A stretch of DNA of 26,578 nt from JBNKFQ01 sp050289385 (GTDB taxonomy: Bacteria > Pseudomonadota > Gammaproteobacteria > Pseudomonadales > Porticoccaceae). A model generated the notes under the pieces. The model ran no database searches, had not been told where the DNA came from, and saw nothing but the letters and a program-made list of their open reading frames with translations. How positions within the stretch are numbered: the first letter of the stretch is position 1; each line of letters opens with the position of its first letter. The DNA is taken from the NCBI GenBank assembly GCA_050289385.1, contig JBNKFQ010000095.1, positions 1-26,578 on the forward strand. Reading direction: 5' to 3'. A program made the position numbers and the translations under genes. Shown here one piece after another: positions 8,923-17,293 of this stretch.

Positions 8923-10272
8923 TTACCTTGGATGAACATCACTCACCCGCCACTGAAAACCGGCGGTAACCGCCATACCCCCTGAAATGACAGTATCGGC
9001 AACTTTATAACGACCTTTATCGCCGACAACGTATACGTATTGATTGTTTGCCCTTACACCATCGAAGGGCTTGTCATTTATATTGGTAAACTGCACAAAG
9101 CCCTTGTACGCCCACTGGCGAGTTCCATCACCCCGGTCCACAACTTCCCAAAACCCCTGAGATTGATCAGTTTCCGACGCCAGCAGGGGTCGCCAGGTTT
9201 CAAGACACTCTTTGTCGCAGCCCTTGACGCCAAGTTCTTTGCCATTGGTGTACAAGATGTCGTCTTCTGTCCTGTCAACAAATACCAGCCGTTCAACAGG
9301 GTAGCGCGAATACAAGGGAAAGCCGCTGGCACTGGACAGTATGGGACCAAAGTTCCGGTCGTAACGCACAGTTGCAACAGATGGCACAAAATGTGGGGCC
9401 ACGGTAGCAATTTCCCGGGCCGATTCGCTGGACTGTTTTACACCATTAATATCACCCGGGACAAAGTCACCGTCCCAGGTAAACAGCAAGTCGCCATCGT
9501 ATGCCCATTGCCGACTGCCATTCCGGTGCGTAACAGGAGAGAATTTGCCTACCGGATTGGCGGCTTCAGCGGCTTGCAGGGGCCGCCACTGACTTTCGCA
9601 ATCCCGACATTCGGTAGCCACCCCATCTGCTGCACCTCTATAACGATACAGGGTCATGCCGCCGACATCGACAAGAGCCAGACTGCTTGCCGCTGGCAGA
9701 TCTTTTACTTTTACATCACTGGGCATCACCTGACCGCCCACGGGATTAAATCTGGCCACATGCCAGCCTTTCGGCGGTAACAATGCATTGGGGTCCAGTT
9801 TTGCATGTGCCGTCAGATTCGGGTTTAGCGATTTTTCTCTCAATGCCAGCAGGTTGTCGACCACCTCATTGACTCGCGTCTCGCGGGCAAAGCGATACAA
9901 GGGTTTACCTTTGTAGGCCCACTGATACCTGCCACCTTCTCTCTGAACCAGACTCCAGTCGCCATATGCCCTTGATCCCTTCGCTGCGATAACAGGCGGA
10001 AAGTCGTTGAGACATTCACCTGTGCAATGTGAGACGTCCGCTTCGGTATCGTCATCGGATATAAACAAGGTTCGTCCGGTGCTGTCTCCCAAACGTAACC
10101 AGTACACCTCCATTTTAAAGTCATCCCTGGCCGCAACTTCAACCAGCGTAATGCCCGGCGGCGTGGAGTATTCAACCTCGTTTGCCCTGACACTCGAAAC
10201 TGCCAACCCTGCCAGAACCAGCAACCCCGCACACCAGCTGACGGCAGCACTGCCAAATTGACGCCACTTCAT
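8923..10272 (-). CDS. Secreted protein with three COG4315-like repeats
   Basis: A 449-residue exported protein. The signal peptide spans residues 1-30 (cleavage likely after VRA). No lipobox cysteine is evident, so it is probably periplasmic or secreted. It contains three diverged units of the COG4315 / PF03640 'secreted repeat' type (lipoproteins with a Yx(FWY)xxD motif). Each unit has 'GRTLF/GMTLY/GFPLY', then a cysteine pair (C83/C87, C222/C225, C352/C356), an F/WPP- or WRPL-like segment, and a QWAYxG motif (117-122, 255-260, 386-391). The family is of unknown function; the paired cysteines could bind metal or form disulfides. The ATG overlaps the DUF1552 stop as ATGA and has GAGGT upstream, so the two are translationally coupled. 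It is the last gene of the block that starts with the sigma factor at 18.9 kb. Confidence 0.85.
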   Translation of the reverse strand: MKWRQFGSAAVSWCAGLLVLAGLAVSSVRANEVEYSTPPGITLVEVAARDDFKMEVYWLRLGDSTGRTLFISDDDTEADVSHCTGECLNDFPPVIAAKGSRAYGDWSLVQREGGRYQWAYKGKPLYRFARETRVNEVVDNLLALREKSLNPNLTAHAKLDPNALLPPKGWHVARFNPVGGQVMPSDVKVKDLPAASSLALVDVGGMTLYRYRGAADGVATECRDCESQWRPLQAAEAANPVGKFSPVTHRNGSRQWAYDGDLLFTWDGDFVPGDINGVKQSSESAREIATVAPHFVPSVATVRYDRNFGPILSSASGFPLYSRYPVERLVFVDRTEDDILYTNGKELGVKGCDKECLETWRPLLASETDQSQGFWEVVDRGDGTRQWAYKGFVQFTNINDKPFDGVRANNQYVYVVGDKGRYKVADTVISGGMAVTAGFQWRVSDVHPR

Positions 10273-11597
10273 ACCATTACCTCTGCCAACACACGGTTAG
10301 TCTGATTTGCTCCACTTCCCCAATTCGCCATAGACAAGCCAAGCCCCTGCAAACACGTCAAACCGAGCCGGCTGCAAGGTTCGTTGGGAGCAGATACGTG
10401 CAGCCCGGTTTTGACTCGACCACCTGCACGTCCGGCAGTGAAGAAAGGCAGTTCCGAATAGCTGTGGATGCGTGAATCACCGTGGTCGCTATAAGCCATT
10501 AGCAATACCCGATCCAGCAATGTGCCATCCCCTTCTTTTATATTGTCCAGGGTCGACACAATATTTTTCAGGGCACTCAGATACTGTATGGCAAACTCGT
10601 ACGCCCTGGGTTGATACCCCAGCCCAGGATCCACGGAGTCTTCGTGAGTGTGGCTATGGAAGGTGGCGGAATCGCCAGCCGCTACCAGATTAAAACTCAT
10701 TGTCATGTTAAACACGCGGGTTTGACCACAAGCCAGAGCATGGGCAATCAAACCGGAAAACAGCTCATGGGTATGCAACGCATCACTAACTTCACGGCTG
10801 GGACTTTCACCCTCCGGAGCGCCCGGCAAAGTACAGGCAGCTACCGGAGCAGGACGCTCCAGTTCCAGCGCCAGTTTTTTCTCGAGATTGCGCAGTGAAG
10901 TGAAGTATTCATCCAGGCGAGCCCGATCGCTGGCACCGGCCCATTTTATCAATTCCCGCCGTTCGTCAGCGACTGCGGACAAGGCACTTTTTCGTAACAT
11001 GATGGCTGGATCGGGAGTAAATTCGGCAGCATTCGGGTCAACGAAACCCTCACCAAAAATACGTTGATAAAGTGCCAACGGCGATATCTCTGCCGGATTC
11101 ATATTATCGCCGCCACGAGAACTGTAATTTGATGCAACATTACCATCACAAGAAACACTCAAGGAGGCAAAGCGGCTGCGCTGTCCTATTTTTTCAGCCA
11201 CCACGTCATCAATACTGCGACCAAAACCCTGGTCTGTATCAGCGAGCTTGCCCGTCATCATGCACTGTTGACCCGAGTAGTGGCAGCGAGTGGCACTGCC
11301 GTCCACCATAACTTGCATACCACTGTAAATATTGATCTTGTCCTTAATCGGCGACAGGATGTCAGTCTGTGGCCGCATTTGGTATTCACCGCCAACCTGT
11401 TCGGGCACCCACTGGCCATAGCACAAGCCCAGCCCCCAGTGCCAGGTACCAAAACAGACGGGTAACTCCGCTCCATTGGCCAGCGCATTGCCGTTGTCGT
11501 TCAAAAACAGATCCAGCAAAGGCAGGCCCACCCCCACAGTTGCCCCCTGGAGCATACCGCGCAGCAAGCGTCTGCGATTCATTAATGTCTTTTTCAT
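10269..11597 (-). CDS. DUF1552 domain-containing protein with Tat-like signal
   Basis: A 442-residue protein of the DUF1552 family, whose members are often encoded beside DUF1592 proteins in planctomycetes, myxobacteria and some gammaproteobacteria. The N-terminus has a twin-arginine-like signal (RRRLLRG, residues 8-14, then a hydrophobic stretch), suggesting export of a folded protein. Later signs of the family are GTWHWGLG near the N-terminus, a central region with R/E-rich helices, and conserved-looking C-terminal segments (YSDHGDSRIHSYSELP, TAGRAGG). DUF1552 resembles DUF1501 and may be distantly related to alkaline-phosphatase/sulfatase-fold proteins; no catalysis has been assigned. The start ATG has GGAGA 8 nt upstream and lies 15 nt from the DUF1592 stop. 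It forms an operon with the genes on both sides. Confidence 0.88.
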   Translation of the reverse strand: MKKTLMNRRRLLRGMLQGATVGVGLPLLDLFLNDNGNALANGAELPVCFGTWHWGLGLCYGQWVPEQVGGEYQMRPQTDILSPIKDKINIYSGMQVMVDGSATRCHYSGQQCMMTGKLADTDQGFGRSIDDVVAEKIGQRSRFASLSVSCDGNVASNYSSRGGDNMNPAEISPLALYQRIFGEGFVDPNAAEFTPDPAIMLRKSALSAVADERRELIKWAGASDRARLDEYFTSLRNLEKKLALELERPAPVAACTLPGAPEGESPSREVSDALHTHELFSGLIAHALACGQTRVFNMTMSFNLVAAGDSATFHSHTHEDSVDPGLGYQPRAYEFAIQYLSALKNIVSTLDNIKEGDGTLLDRVLLMAYSDHGDSRIHSYSELPFFTAGRAGGRVKTGLHVSAPNEPCSRLGLTCLQGLGLSMANWGSGANQTNRVLAEVMV

Positions 11598-11612
11598 ACC
11601 ATTGTTCTCCGA

Positions 11613-13286
11613 TTAATTCGCTGCCAGAGAAGGCTCAATATTCGAGCCTTTATAAAATTCTGTGCTGGTTCCGATCAGTCTTAACAAGTGTGGCAACTTG
11701 TAACCACCTTTAGCGAATTCCTTGCGCAATTGCTTCAGCCATTTGCGATCGTCTGGCGCCATCTCTCGTCCCACACCATAGGCATATACGCGGTTTACCA
11801 GACACGACACTGCACTTGGGTTGTTGCGCATCGCCAAACCGAGGCCAGCGGCGTCGGCGTAAGTTGCCCCGTCCAGTGAGCCACTCGAATCAATCATTTT
11901 TCCGTTCTCCGTCGTACGGAATAGCCCACCACCATCGAAATTTTCCAGTGCCAGACCAATCGGATCGGTAATTTTGTGACAACCGGCGCAGGTAGGGTTG
12001 GTTGCGTGTGCGGACAGGCGGTCACGCATGGTTTTGTAGTCGGGATTGTCGCTATCTTGCACCAAATTAAAGTCTACGTTCGGTGGGGGTGGAGGCACTT
12101 CCTGGCACAACAAGAGCTCTCGCAGTGCCTTGCCACGCAATGTGGGTGAAGTACGGCCGGGGTGGGAATGCAAAACCACAAAACCGGGTTGCGCCAACAA
12201 TCCCGCTCGCGGATCACCTTCGTCAAATTCATAAGACTGCCAACGGTCTGGCAAGGCGTTGGGCTTGTCCTGATACAGAGGGATACCGAGCTGTGCCGCC
12301 AACACAGGCGTTAAAAATGTTCGACGGGTTGTAAATAAATCCCGATAGTCACCATCACGAGTTAACAAGTGGTCAACCAGAGTACGAAGGGTTTGTTCCC
12401 TGGTGTCGCTGATCGCTTGCCATGTGTAGTTGGGAAACAGACTGGCATCCTTGATCAGCCGATTAAAGCCGTCAAAGGCTAGCATATCGGAAAAAAACGC
12501 CCGTACGCCGCCTTCCAGTTTGCGCACCCCCAACATCCGTTCAACTTGTTTTAGCAGACCCTTCTGCTTGTACAGATCGCCCCGTTCAGCCGCAAGCAAG
12601 AGTGCATTATCAGGTGTGCTATCCCATAACAGAAAACTGAGGCGTGTTGCTCGCGAGTATGCCTCAAGCTGGAAGTCCCCATGCTGATCCAGCATGGAAT
12701 ATTCAACACGAAACAGAAAGTTGGGAGAAACCAGCATGTTTGCCAGGCTGCGTTCAAGACCAGCGTAAAAGTCGCTTTGTTCGCGGGCAGCATGCTTCGC
12801 TACTGCCAACTGACGTTGCCGTTCTGTATCGGTGAGGGGGCGCCGGAACAACAGGCGTCCAATTGAGGCGATAAATTGTTTTGCACAAGCCTGGTCAAAA
12901 GCGGTTTCCGATTCCGGAGTACAGGGCACCAGTTCGAGCCGGTGCGTCTTATCCGTTACTTGATGTGCAACATCCCGCGCAATATCTTCTGCCATCTCAA
13001 GGCTGACTGTTGACATTCCCAATTGCGAGGCTCCCACCTCCAACAAACCATCAACACGTTGCGCGACGCTAACAAAACGCTCCCTGATTTTTATGGTGCG
13101 ACCGAACACATCGTGAATGATGCGACGATACTGGCCGGCATTAAGCCGTTTCATAGACTCCAGGCGTCGTTCATCGCCATTCAACACAACGTCAGACTGA
13201 CCCTCCATGTGTTTGAGGCCCAACCAGGCAGAAACCGCCACCATCACCAACACAACAAGTAATACAAATCTTTTTAATATTGTCAT
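11613..13286 (-). CDS. DUF1592-family protein with single c-type haem motif
   Basis: A 557-residue membrane-anchored protein. One N-terminal membrane segment (residues 7-24) is followed by a string of PSD/PSCyt modules first described in planctomycetes. These are a DUF1587-like motif (RLNAGQYRRIIHDVFG, 48-62), DUF1595 (about 137-195, RLLFRRPLTDTER), DUF1592 (about 207-330), DUF1588 (about 320-410, with HPGRTSPTLRGKALRELLLC), and DUF1585 (about 419-545). DUF1588/1585 carry the haem-binding motif CAGCH at 433-437. The N-terminal cytochrome-like PSCyt1 domain found in many relatives is absent. The role is unknown; an electron-transfer or oxidoreductase function in the periplasm is plausible. The frame stays open to 13463, but I choose the ATG at 13286. 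It gives a clean membrane anchor, lies 25 bp after the upstream stop, and has GAGGTG upstream; the longer form would overlap the upstream gene by 150 bp. Confidence 0.88.
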   Translation of the reverse strand: MTILKRFVLLVVLVMVAVSAWLGLKHMEGQSDVVLNGDERRLESMKRLNAGQYRRIIHDVFGRTIKIRERFVSVAQRVDGLLEVGASQLGMSTVSLEMAEDIARDVAHQVTDKTHRLELVPCTPESETAFDQACAKQFIASIGRLLFRRPLTDTERQRQLAVAKHAAREQSDFYAGLERSLANMLVSPNFLFRVEYSMLDQHGDFQLEAYSRATRLSFLLWDSTPDNALLLAAERGDLYKQKGLLKQVERMLGVRKLEGGVRAFFSDMLAFDGFNRLIKDASLFPNYTWQAISDTREQTLRTLVDHLLTRDGDYRDLFTTRRTFLTPVLAAQLGIPLYQDKPNALPDRWQSYEFDEGDPRAGLLAQPGFVVLHSHPGRTSPTLRGKALRELLLCQEVPPPPPNVDFNLVQDSDNPDYKTMRDRLSAHATNPTCAGCHKITDPIGLALENFDGGGLFRTTENGKMIDSSGSLDGATYADAAGLGLAMRNNPSAVSCLVNRVYAYGVGREMAPDDRKWLKQLRKEFAKGGYKLPHLLRLIGTSTEFYKGSNIEPSLAAN

Positions 13287-13311
13287 GATAAAGCTGTCAC
13301 CTCGTTGTTGG

Positions 13312-14430
13312 TCAGGGGTTGCTGGTAATAAAATTTCCGCCACGATGAACCAGAAAGGCGGGGACGGCATCAATGCGGAAAGTGCTGGAAATTCGCCGGT
13401 TTTCACCGGTCTGTGGGTCAGGGTCGGCATCCGCCATACGCTTGAGAGCGTGAAAAGCCTCACCGGTATCTACGTAGCCGTCACCAACCATCCCGACATA
13501 AAACCAGTAATCCATCCAGGGTTGGTAACCTGCAAGATAACCAACCAGCGGCGATTGCTGGTTCAAGTCCAGTCGCAATTGCGCTTTTGACAAAGACAAT
13601 TGCAGATAGGCAGGAAACCCGCCCTCAATTCTCATCGACACATCATCGGGAGTGGAAGTAAATACACCTTCCTTGATCACACCTCGAAATTCACCGTAGG
13701 TTTCAGAATACGGATCTACCACATAAGTCAGATATTCCAGGCCTTTCTTCAATTTATTCCGTCGGATATGGCCGACCGCCCGGTAAAAACTGACCGTGGC
13801 CTCACCCTCTTTAAAATTTTCTGCGGTCACTGTAAACAACCACGCAGGCGCTCTGCCTTCGGTCAGATAATCATTGCCGCTGGCTTCTGCCCACCAGGGC
13901 CTGGCGGGGTAATTGACGTTGTACACACTGTAACAACCGACGACCCGAAACAACTGGTTGTCCACACCCTGCTCACCGGTCTCCGGGTCTTCAAAAGTAT
14001 TGGCAATACCTGGCCCCTTGCCATCCAGATCAAACCCGTAAGCATAAGGTCCAGCGACAGTTTCCAGCTGCTGATAGGGAACAGATTCAGGATATTTAGC
14101 AACGGGAACAGGCTTACCATTGAGCCTGCCGCGATTAGACATGAGTTTGCTCAATTGCACCTCTATGTCGTCATCTTTTCCTTGTTTGGCAAGCATTTCT
14201 TCAATTCTGACCTCGCTATAACCTTGCAATTTTAAAGCTCTTTTTAAAATATCTGCCCGATTTCCGTTGCCGCCATTTGGGCAATTTCTATCGTCTCGAT
14301 GTGTGGCCAGTTGAATGTAGTTGATGGCATAACCCCGAGTCTCGGCGACAGCAGCTGGTGCGCCAAACCAGGCGCCCAACAACATTCCAGCAACCCACGC
14401 GCCAAACTTTTTTTTGTAATTAGTCATCAT
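13312..14430 (-). CDS. Secreted protein of unknown family in the DUF1592/DUF1552 operon
   Basis: I do not recognise this 372-residue protein. It begins with a clear signal peptide (about residues 1-29, ending APAAVA). The mature part has only two cysteines (C50 and C166), which may form a disulfide. Aromatic-rich, beta-like segments dominate (YAYGFDLDGKGPG, VNYPARPWWAEASGND, GYQPWMDYWFYVGMVGDGY). A possible calcium-loop-like run, GDGYVDTGEAF, lies near the C-terminus. It sits directly between the TonB-dependent receptor (77 bp downstream of its stop) and the DUF1592 gene (25 bp gap), so it is probably co-expressed. It could bind the ligand, be an accessory subunit, or act on the substrate. 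Two adjacent ATG codons are possible starts; AAGG lies 8 nt before the first. Confidence 0.8.
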   Translation of the reverse strand: MMTNYKKKFGAWVAGMLLGAWFGAPAAVAETRGYAINYIQLATHRDDRNCPNGGNGNRADILKRALKLQGYSEVRIEEMLAKQGKDDDIEVQLSKLMSNRGRLNGKPVPVAKYPESVPYQQLETVAGPYAYGFDLDGKGPGIANTFEDPETGEQGVDNQLFRVVGCYSVYNVNYPARPWWAEASGNDYLTEGRAPAWLFTVTAENFKEGEATVSFYRAVGHIRRNKLKKGLEYLTYVVDPYSETYGEFRGVIKEGVFTSTPDDVSMRIEGGFPAYLQLSLSKAQLRLDLNQQSPLVGYLAGYQPWMDYWFYVGMVGDGYVDTGEAFHALKRMADADPDPQTGENRRISSTFRIDAVPAFLVHRGGNFITSNP

Positions 14431-14507
14431 AAAAAATGCCTTGCCTGTGTTATATAAATATTGGACTCAATGTCTTTGCCGAAGATGAATTGTCAACAGA
14501 CCCTGAT

Positions 14508-17054
14508 TCAGAACTCATAACTCAAATTTACGCCTATAACTCTGGGCGGTAACCGATAGCCCCAGTTCGGATCCCATACAGCTGTTAGTGGATCTTCTCG
14601 GGTCAGGTTGGTGCCGTACAATTCCACACTGAAATCATCGAACTTTATTCCCGCACGCATATCCAGTTTTCTGTATGCATCCAATACAATGTAACCAATA
14701 TTATTTTGAAAAAATTCGTCTCTATAGCCGTAATCCGAGCGTAAAAATGCCTTGTATCCGGCAACATCAAAATTATATTGAGCCGCCACTGAACCAACCC
14801 ACTTTGACGACAGGGGAAGACGACTATTTTTCACCGTAACACTGCTGCCACTCACGTATTTATTATCGGCATAAGAAAGTGAAAGCGAGAGTTGAAATGC
14901 GGGCGTTGGATAAAAATACACCTCAGACTCAATACCTCTCAATCGAGCATCGCCGCCATTAACACTCACCCTGCGAAATCGACAGATATCAGTTGTTGCC
15001 TCGATGCTGACAGGGACATCCTTCCACTCAATGTTATACAGGGCTGTATTAACAGCTAAACGCTGGTCCTGAAAGGTTAACTTTGCGCCAATTTCATAAT
15101 TGTTTATGCTGTCAGAATCGACACGATTAACCAATGTTGCATTGGTAAAATCCAGCTTACCATCACCGTCTACATCACATACTTCATCGGGTGGTAATGA
15201 CTGCCCTCGGCCAATACGAAACCCTTGTGCCCACCGGGCATAAATCATCGTATCTTCATTTGGTGTATAGGCAAGATTGGTTTTCCAGGTACTATCGCTT
15301 TCAACGGTGTCCAAATTCGAATCTGATGAATACCCCAAATTGACAGAACTTTTACCATCACGACGATCATAGTCAAACCAGCGACCGCCTACCATCAGCT
15401 CCCACTCCGGAGTAATCTTATATGCCAGTTCCCCAAAAAAAGCCCATTGGGAAAAATCATTTTTTTCCAGAGAATTCCAGAAATTACGATCTGTGCCCAG
15501 ATTGGCGTCTATAAAAGATGACTGGCTTCCAAACCAGGTCTGATTATATGAGCGTGTCCGCCTGTGGTCTTCATGAAACAAGCCTGCCAAAAACTGAAAG
15601 TTTCCGGGCAACTCTGATGTCAAGCGGATCTCTTGCACGCTTCCTTTTTTATCTATTGTGTCATCCAGATCGGACGCCCAGTAGTCCATAAATGAACTCG
15701 AAGCTCTCGATGTATACGTGCCTTCGATTTCGGTTGCAGAAATCAGAAATCTTCCCCACCCCATATTGTATTTCAAAACAAGATTTACAATATCAGTGTC
15801 GTCTCTTTTGAACGGATCAAAACCGACATCCAGCTCGGACCGGCGATAACCACCCAAAGGAGGATTCAGGTCAACGTATCCATCTTCATGAAGCTTTTGC
15901 GTGGTGTACAAAAAAGATAATGAAAAATTTTCACTTTTTTGCCAGAGTAAACTGGCACGGGCACCGGTAAAAACAAGACCGGCTGTATCTTCCCGGACAT
16001 TTACCGATGTACCTGTTTCGGCTGCCAGACTTTCCATCTCCGGCGTACTTACCAAATCTACGTAACCCGCGTTATCATGCCGATAACCCACCAGCCTCAG
16101 TGCCAGCTCATCTTTAATTAACGGGAGATTAACGATACCAACGGCTTTATTGTTACTACCACCTGAATTGTCTGTGACGCTGTAACCCAGATCCAACTTG
16201 CCTTCAAACTTTCCGAGGTTGGGAGCGACTGGTACATTGCGAACAGTTCCTCCCATAGGACCATTGCCATATATAGTGCCATGCGGCCCCCTCAATACTT
16301 CCACCCTTTCCATATCCACCAGTTTCAAGTCGGTGGATATTCCAAGGGAGAATGGAAGTGTTAAAGGCACTTCGCCAAAATAAGTACTTACCGTAGCTTG
16401 ATCAACCAGGTTAACTCCCAACCCTCTCATCGTCACCTGATTCCAGGATGTACCAAAATTCAGATAAGTAATACTCGGGAAGAAACCTAAATAATCTGCC
16501 ATACTGACAATACTTTTCCGTTCAATTTCTTCCGTCACCATAACCGTAATACTTACGGCTTCATCCTGAAGATCTACATCAATGCCTTGCTGACTATCGG
16601 TCACCACCAACTCTTCTATTCCTGTCCGGCCAACAGTAACTTCCGTCATATCCATCATTCCATCAGCAAGTTTGCCGCTCACGGCTCTGGGGGCAGAACG
16701 TTTTAACCTGTTTATTACCACTGTATTTTTATCGGTGAACTGATAAACCAGACCTGTACCTTTTAACAAGGCGCCCAGCGCTGCAGAAAGGCTATACAGT
16801 CCGCGAGCACCTGGAGATATCACTCCGACTACAACGTCCGGTGAAAATGTAATTTGTAGTTTGGTTTGATCTGCAAACTTCATTAAAGCTGCGTCAGCCG
16901 GCTGGGAGTCGATGTCGATATCAAGTTTTATAACTTCAGCATGGTTATTTACACTCCAGAAAATAACCACCAAAATGACAGCAGCAGATAAACCGGCACT
17001 GTAAAGTGCACAAAAATCAAAATGGGCTCTATTTATCGGCAATTTACATCTCAC
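14508..17054 (-). CDS. TonB-dependent outer-membrane receptor with STN domain (FecIR-linked)
   Basis: An 848-residue receptor. A long N-terminal signal region (hydrophobic at about 18-34) precedes an STN domain (about residues 43-115, from KLDIDIDSQPADAALMKF). The TonB-box-like segment IEELVVTDSQQG follows near residues 145-156. The plug contains VEVLRGPHGTIYGNGPMGG, and the barrel ends in VIGVNLSYEF. A surface-loop insertion near residue 627 reads DVDGDGKLD (D627, D629, D631, D635), a dockerin/EF-hand-like calcium loop. The start is GTG, with GAGG 8 nt upstream. The FecR and sigma genes immediately upstream, and an ECF-type promoter motif 80 bp before the start, indicate induction by surface signalling. 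The ligand is unknown; the co-encoded DUF1592/DUF1552/COG4315 proteins suggest that it is processed or sensed in the envelope. Confidence 0.93.
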   Translation of the reverse strand: MRCKLPINRAHFDFCALYSAGLSAAVILVVIFWSVNNHAEVIKLDIDIDSQPADAALMKFADQTKLQITFSPDVVVGVISPGARGLYSLSAALGALLKGTGLVYQFTDKNTVVINRLKRSAPRAVSGKLADGMMDMTEVTVGRTGIEELVVTDSQQGIDVDLQDEAVSITVMVTEEIERKSIVSMADYLGFFPSITYLNFGTSWNQVTMRGLGVNLVDQATVSTYFGEVPLTLPFSLGISTDLKLVDMERVEVLRGPHGTIYGNGPMGGTVRNVPVAPNLGKFEGKLDLGYSVTDNSGGSNNKAVGIVNLPLIKDELALRLVGYRHDNAGYVDLVSTPEMESLAAETGTSVNVREDTAGLVFTGARASLLWQKSENFSLSFLYTTQKLHEDGYVDLNPPLGGYRRSELDVGFDPFKRDDTDIVNLVLKYNMGWGRFLISATEIEGTYTSRASSSFMDYWASDLDDTIDKKGSVQEIRLTSELPGNFQFLAGLFHEDHRRTRSYNQTWFGSQSSFIDANLGTDRNFWNSLEKNDFSQWAFFGELAYKITPEWELMVGGRWFDYDRRDGKSSVNLGYSSDSNLDTVESDSTWKTNLAYTPNEDTMIYARWAQGFRIGRGQSLPPDEVCDVDGDGKLDFTNATLVNRVDSDSINNYEIGAKLTFQDQRLAVNTALYNIEWKDVPVSIEATTDICRFRRVSVNGGDARLRGIESEVYFYPTPAFQLSLSLSYADNKYVSGSSVTVKNSRLPLSSKWVGSVAAQYNFDVAGYKAFLRSDYGYRDEFFQNNIGYIVLDAYRKLDMRAGIKFDDFSVELYGTNLTREDPLTAVWDPNWGYRLPPRVIGVNLSYEF

Positions 17055-17134
17055 TACGTCTGCCTCTGCACCTGAATTAATTCAACCGCCATATAGCCCG
17101 GAGTGGTATTACGTTGTTTTTGAGTCCATTACTA

Positions 17135-17169
17135 TATAAACGTAACTTTGGCTGCCAGCCTTAGGGTTT
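17135..17169 (-). promoter_or_regulatory. Predicted ECF-sigma promoter of the receptor operon
   Basis: Read on the minus strand: AAACCCTAAGG, a 16-bp spacer, then CGTTTATA, ending 80 bp before the receptor GTG start. The same arrangement lies before the sigma gene (18977-19011). Similarity covers about 40 bp including ACAAACC, TAAGG, TGsCAGC and the -10 block. I infer recognition by the sigma factor at 18.4-18.9 kb. Confidence 0.65.
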
Positions 17170-17293
17170 GTCGACACTAAACAGGTATCAAACAGCAAAT
17201 TTTCAGCATTCAAATAAAGTCAGACAACCAGCCCTGACCTTTGGAATGCACCTTGCGGCTGCACACATCAGGCCGCGCAGAAAGATACTGCAA

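Noticed and set aside
9040..9780. 246-codon open frame on the plus strand
   Set aside because: It is antisense to the COG4315-repeat protein and shows no domain pattern.
13287..13463. N-terminal extension of the DUF1592 frame to an ATG at 13463
   Set aside because: It overlaps the upstream gene by about 150 bp and reads as non-coding. The ATG at 13286 has a ribosome-binding site and gives a clean membrane anchor.
13600..14235. 211-codon open frame on the plus strand
   Set aside because: It is antisense to the secreted unknown protein, which has a signal peptide and fits the operon; the plus frame has neither.
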